DNA of 64,000 bases. Source: Arthrobacter sp. PvP023. Lineage in GTDB: Bacteria; Actinomycetota; Actinomycetes; Actinomycetales; Micrococcaceae. Numbering within the stretch: position 1 is the first letter of the stretch; every line of letters begins with the position of its first letter. The stretch covers positions 620,001-684,000 of the forward strand of contig NZ_JAFIBI010000001.1 in the NCBI RefSeq assembly GCF_017832975.1, written 5' to 3'. Positions 62,519 through 64,000 of the stretch are shown here, one piece after another. The notes beneath the pieces were generated by a model. That model saw only the letters and a list, made by a program, of their open reading frames with translations. It was not told where the DNA came from and searched no databases. The position numbers and the translations under genes were made by a program.

Positions 62519-63448
62519 TCACGCCTGGGCCCGCCACCACGCCACCGTTGCCGCCGCGGCTTCCGGCAGCGGAGTCGGATGCAGGCCCAGGCCGGCCTCG
62601 CTCACCCGCGAGTCCATCACGAACGGCCGCTCGAACTGGTAGAGCATCTCGGCCAGCTCCCGGGTGTCGGAGGAGAAGCGTCCCATGGCCCTGAGGAGCC
62701 AGCCGGGCACCGCACCCATTTTGGGTGCCGGCGCCCCGCCGGCTTCCGCGAAGGCCGCTGCCAGCTGGCGCTGCGTGACGGCCGGTCCCGTGGGTGCGTG
62801 CCACACCCGGTTCCACAGGGACGGCGTCTGCGCGGTACGGATCATGGCGGCGGCAAGGTCCGGCACATAGGTGAAGGCGTGCGGCTGGTCCGCGCTGCCG
62901 ATCACCAGCAGCCTTTTTCCGGCCAGCACCGCCGGGACAATGCGTTCGCCGGCGTGGGAGGTCCGCACCCGAGGCCCGAAGAAATCGCCCGCCACTACAC
63001 TGACGGTGTTGGTGGGGGACGCCGCGCGCGCCTTGAGCAGGGCTGTCCGGACACCGCGCTTTCCGCCCTGGGCCTCCCGCGGGCTGTCCTCCGCCATGAC
63101 CTCGCCGGGCCGGCTATAGGAGTAAAGGCTCTCAGGAAATACGACGACGGCGCCCGCCTCGCCGGCAGCCGCCAGTACGGTTTCTTCCGCCGCCGGAAGT
63201 TCCCGCATCCACGCCGCCGCAGTGTAGGCGGAGCCGTGGATGCAGTGAAAGACGGCGGACGCCCCGGCGAAGGCCCCGCCGAGCAGCGCAGGGTTGGAGA
63301 CGTCCAGGGACATTCTCTCGATGAGGGCGTGATCCGGGCCGCTGCCGGAGCGCGTCAGGACCCGCACCCGCTTCCCCTGGCTGGCAAGCTGCTCCGCCAC
63401 GGTCCAGCCAACGGGGCCGGCGCCGGTCACTACATAGAGTTCGGGCAT
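62519..63448 (-). CDS. NAD(P)-dependent epimerase/dehydratase-like protein
   Basis: A 309-residue Rossmann protein starting YVVTGAGPVGWTVAEQLASQ, the dinucleotide-binding motif of extended SDRs. The usual Tyr-X3-Lys is not obvious; FPESLYSYSRPGEVMAEDSP lies where the catalytic Tyr would be. It is divergent from a TetR gene and shares its operators, so it is probably the gene that regulator controls. Substrate unknown. Confidence 0.82.
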   Translation of the reverse strand: MPELYVVTGAGPVGWTVAEQLASQGKRVRVLTRSGSGPDHALIERMSLDVSNPALLGGAFAGASAVFHCIHGSAYTAAAWMRELPAAEETVLAAAGEAGAVVVFPESLYSYSRPGEVMAEDSPREAQGGKRGVRTALLKARAASPTNTVSVVAGDFFGPRVRTSHAGERIVPAVLAGKRLLVIGSADQPHAFTYVPDLAAAMIRTAQTPSLWNRVWHAPTGPAVTQRQLAAAFAEAGGAPAPKMGAVPGWLLRAMGRFSSDTRELAEMLYQFERPFVMDSRVSEAGLGLHPTPLPEAAAATVAWWRAQA

Positions 63449-63503
63449 TGGATTCTCTTTCCTTGGAAATCTCAGTCTGCGCTTGCTTGAGCGCCCAGCT
63501 TCT

Positions 63504-63566
63504 GAGAGCAGTGCTCTCGAAAATAAGAATGGCCCGTCAGGAAGTTCATGTCAAGAGCACCGCTCT
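63504..63566. promoter_or_regulatory. Two palindromes in the TetR divergent promoter region
   Basis: GAGAGCAGTGCTCTC at 63504-63518 and AGAGC-ACC-GCTCT at 63554-63566 share the half-site AGAGC/GCTCT. They lie between the epimerase-like and TetR starts, next to TTGACA at 63573, and probably bind the regulator. Confidence 0.75.
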
Positions 63567-63606
63567 CTATTGTTGACACTGCTCTGAGCCATGGAATGCT
63601 GGAGCC

Positions 63607-64000
63607 ATGCCAGCTACCGATGCCGCCACCCCGCCACTTCGCACGCCGCGGGAGCGCGCCCGGGCGCAAACCGTGGCCGATATCGTCCGCCTCGGCAGGG
63701 AACACCTGGCCGTCCACGGAGCGGCTGCGCTGTCGCTTCGGGCTGTGGCCAGGGACCTGGGCGTGGTGTCCTCCGCCGTGTACCGGTACGTGCAAAGCCG
63801 GGACGAACTCCTCACCTTGCTGCTGATCGACGCGTATGGCGAGCTGGGCGACGAAGTGGATGCCGCCGTCGGCCGCGTTGCGGAGGGTGACTTTTCCGGG
63901 CGCTTCCGGGCGCTGGGACGCGCTGTCCGCGCGTGGGCCCTCCGTGAGCCCGCCCGCTACGCCCTGCTCTTCGGCAGCCCGGTGCCCGGCTACCGGGCCC
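63607..64000 (+). CDS. TetR-family transcriptional regulator, truncated by window edge
   Basis: The first 131 residues are visible and the frame is open at base 64000. The helix-turn-helix reads HLAVHGAAALSLRAVARDLG followed by VVSSAVYRYVQSRDELLTLL, a clear TetR_N domain. After it, ALREPARYALLFGSPVPGY matches the TetR C-terminal domain of the WHG type. It faces the epimerase-like gene across two palindromes. Confidence 0.9.
   Translation, partial: MPATDAATPPLRTPRERARAQTVADIVRLGREHLAVHGAAALSLRAVARDLGVVSSAVYRYVQSRDELLTLLLIDAYGELGDEVDAAVGRVAEGDFSGRFRALGRAVRAWALREPARYALLFGSPVPGYRA

Overview
The window is one contiguous stretch of a high-GC actinobacterial chromosome. Gene content points to the Micrococcaceae, most likely Arthrobacter or Pseudarthrobacter: a Dcd of the mycobacterial bifunctional type, a six-gene mrp operon with MrpA and MrpB fused, YkoEDC under a TPP riboswitch, an actinobacterial SOS box, a HAIR-like element, frequent GTG/TTG starts and several genes that look leaderless. 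I see no rRNA, tRNA, CRISPR array, transposase or integrated phage. Genes are packed tightly, often with 4-base ATGA overlaps. The genus is an inference from gene content; no marker gene was compared.

Layout. 1-5 kb: a secreted CAP-domain protein (cut by the window edge), dcd, a KhtTU-type K+/H+ antiporter pair and a UMF1-type MFS protein. 5-11.6 kb: the mrp operon (A/B fusion, C, D, E, F, G). 12.1-15.4 kb: TPP riboswitch and ykoEDC, an ECF importer for thiamine precursor. 15.5-18.7 kb: an XRE-HTH/MurA fusion protein, a YbdK-type carboxylate-amine ligase and a small zinc-ribbon protein. 18.7-25 kb: two divergent sulfur-linked operons, DUF1737-rhodanese-metZ on the minus strand and flavin monooxygenase/aromatic-amino-acid-lyase-like/cysteine-synthase-like on the plus strand. 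25-32.3 kb: a degenerate EAL protein, a DinB-like protein, pabC, cardiolipin synthase, a P-loop-kinase/PabB fusion and a low-molecular-weight tyrosine phosphatase.

32.4-37.7 kb, all minus strand after a small DUF3846 gene: umuD and umuC behind a near-perfect SOS box, followed after 23 bases by an Lgt-like membrane protein, a small membrane protein, a radical-SAM protein with the cysteine pattern of the archaeal tetraether-lipid-synthase (Tes, MJ0619-like) family, and a second small membrane protein. This four-gene cassette is the best candidate in the window for an undescribed system, possibly lipid-tail or lipoprotein modification.

38-43.4 kb: a sulfide/persulfide detoxification regulon. 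It has a CstR-type repressor (CsoR fold without the copper-site His), a CstB-like persulfide dioxygenase-rhodanese, four more rhodanese proteins (one fused to membrane segments), thioredoxin and a TauE exporter, with three GC-rich palindromic operators. 43.5-47.3 kb: transporters, including an MFS-ArsR pair and an MFS gene behind an unexplained structured leader. 47.4-54.7 kb: a MarR-controlled catabolic operon (SDR, amidohydrolase, acyl-CoA dehydrogenase, MaoC, MHS transporter, acyl-CoA ligase). 54.8-64 kb: a ClpC-like unfoldase behind a HAIR element, a LysE exporter, a DHFR-like protein, a methyltransferase, a MarR/MMPL divergon, an NAD-binding epimerase-like protein and a TetR regulator cut by the window end.

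A 32-base tandem repeat family occurs at three places (1585-1698, 26271-26360, 26984-27065). Each array abuts or contains gene stop codons, and one copy encodes the C-terminus of the DinB-like protein.
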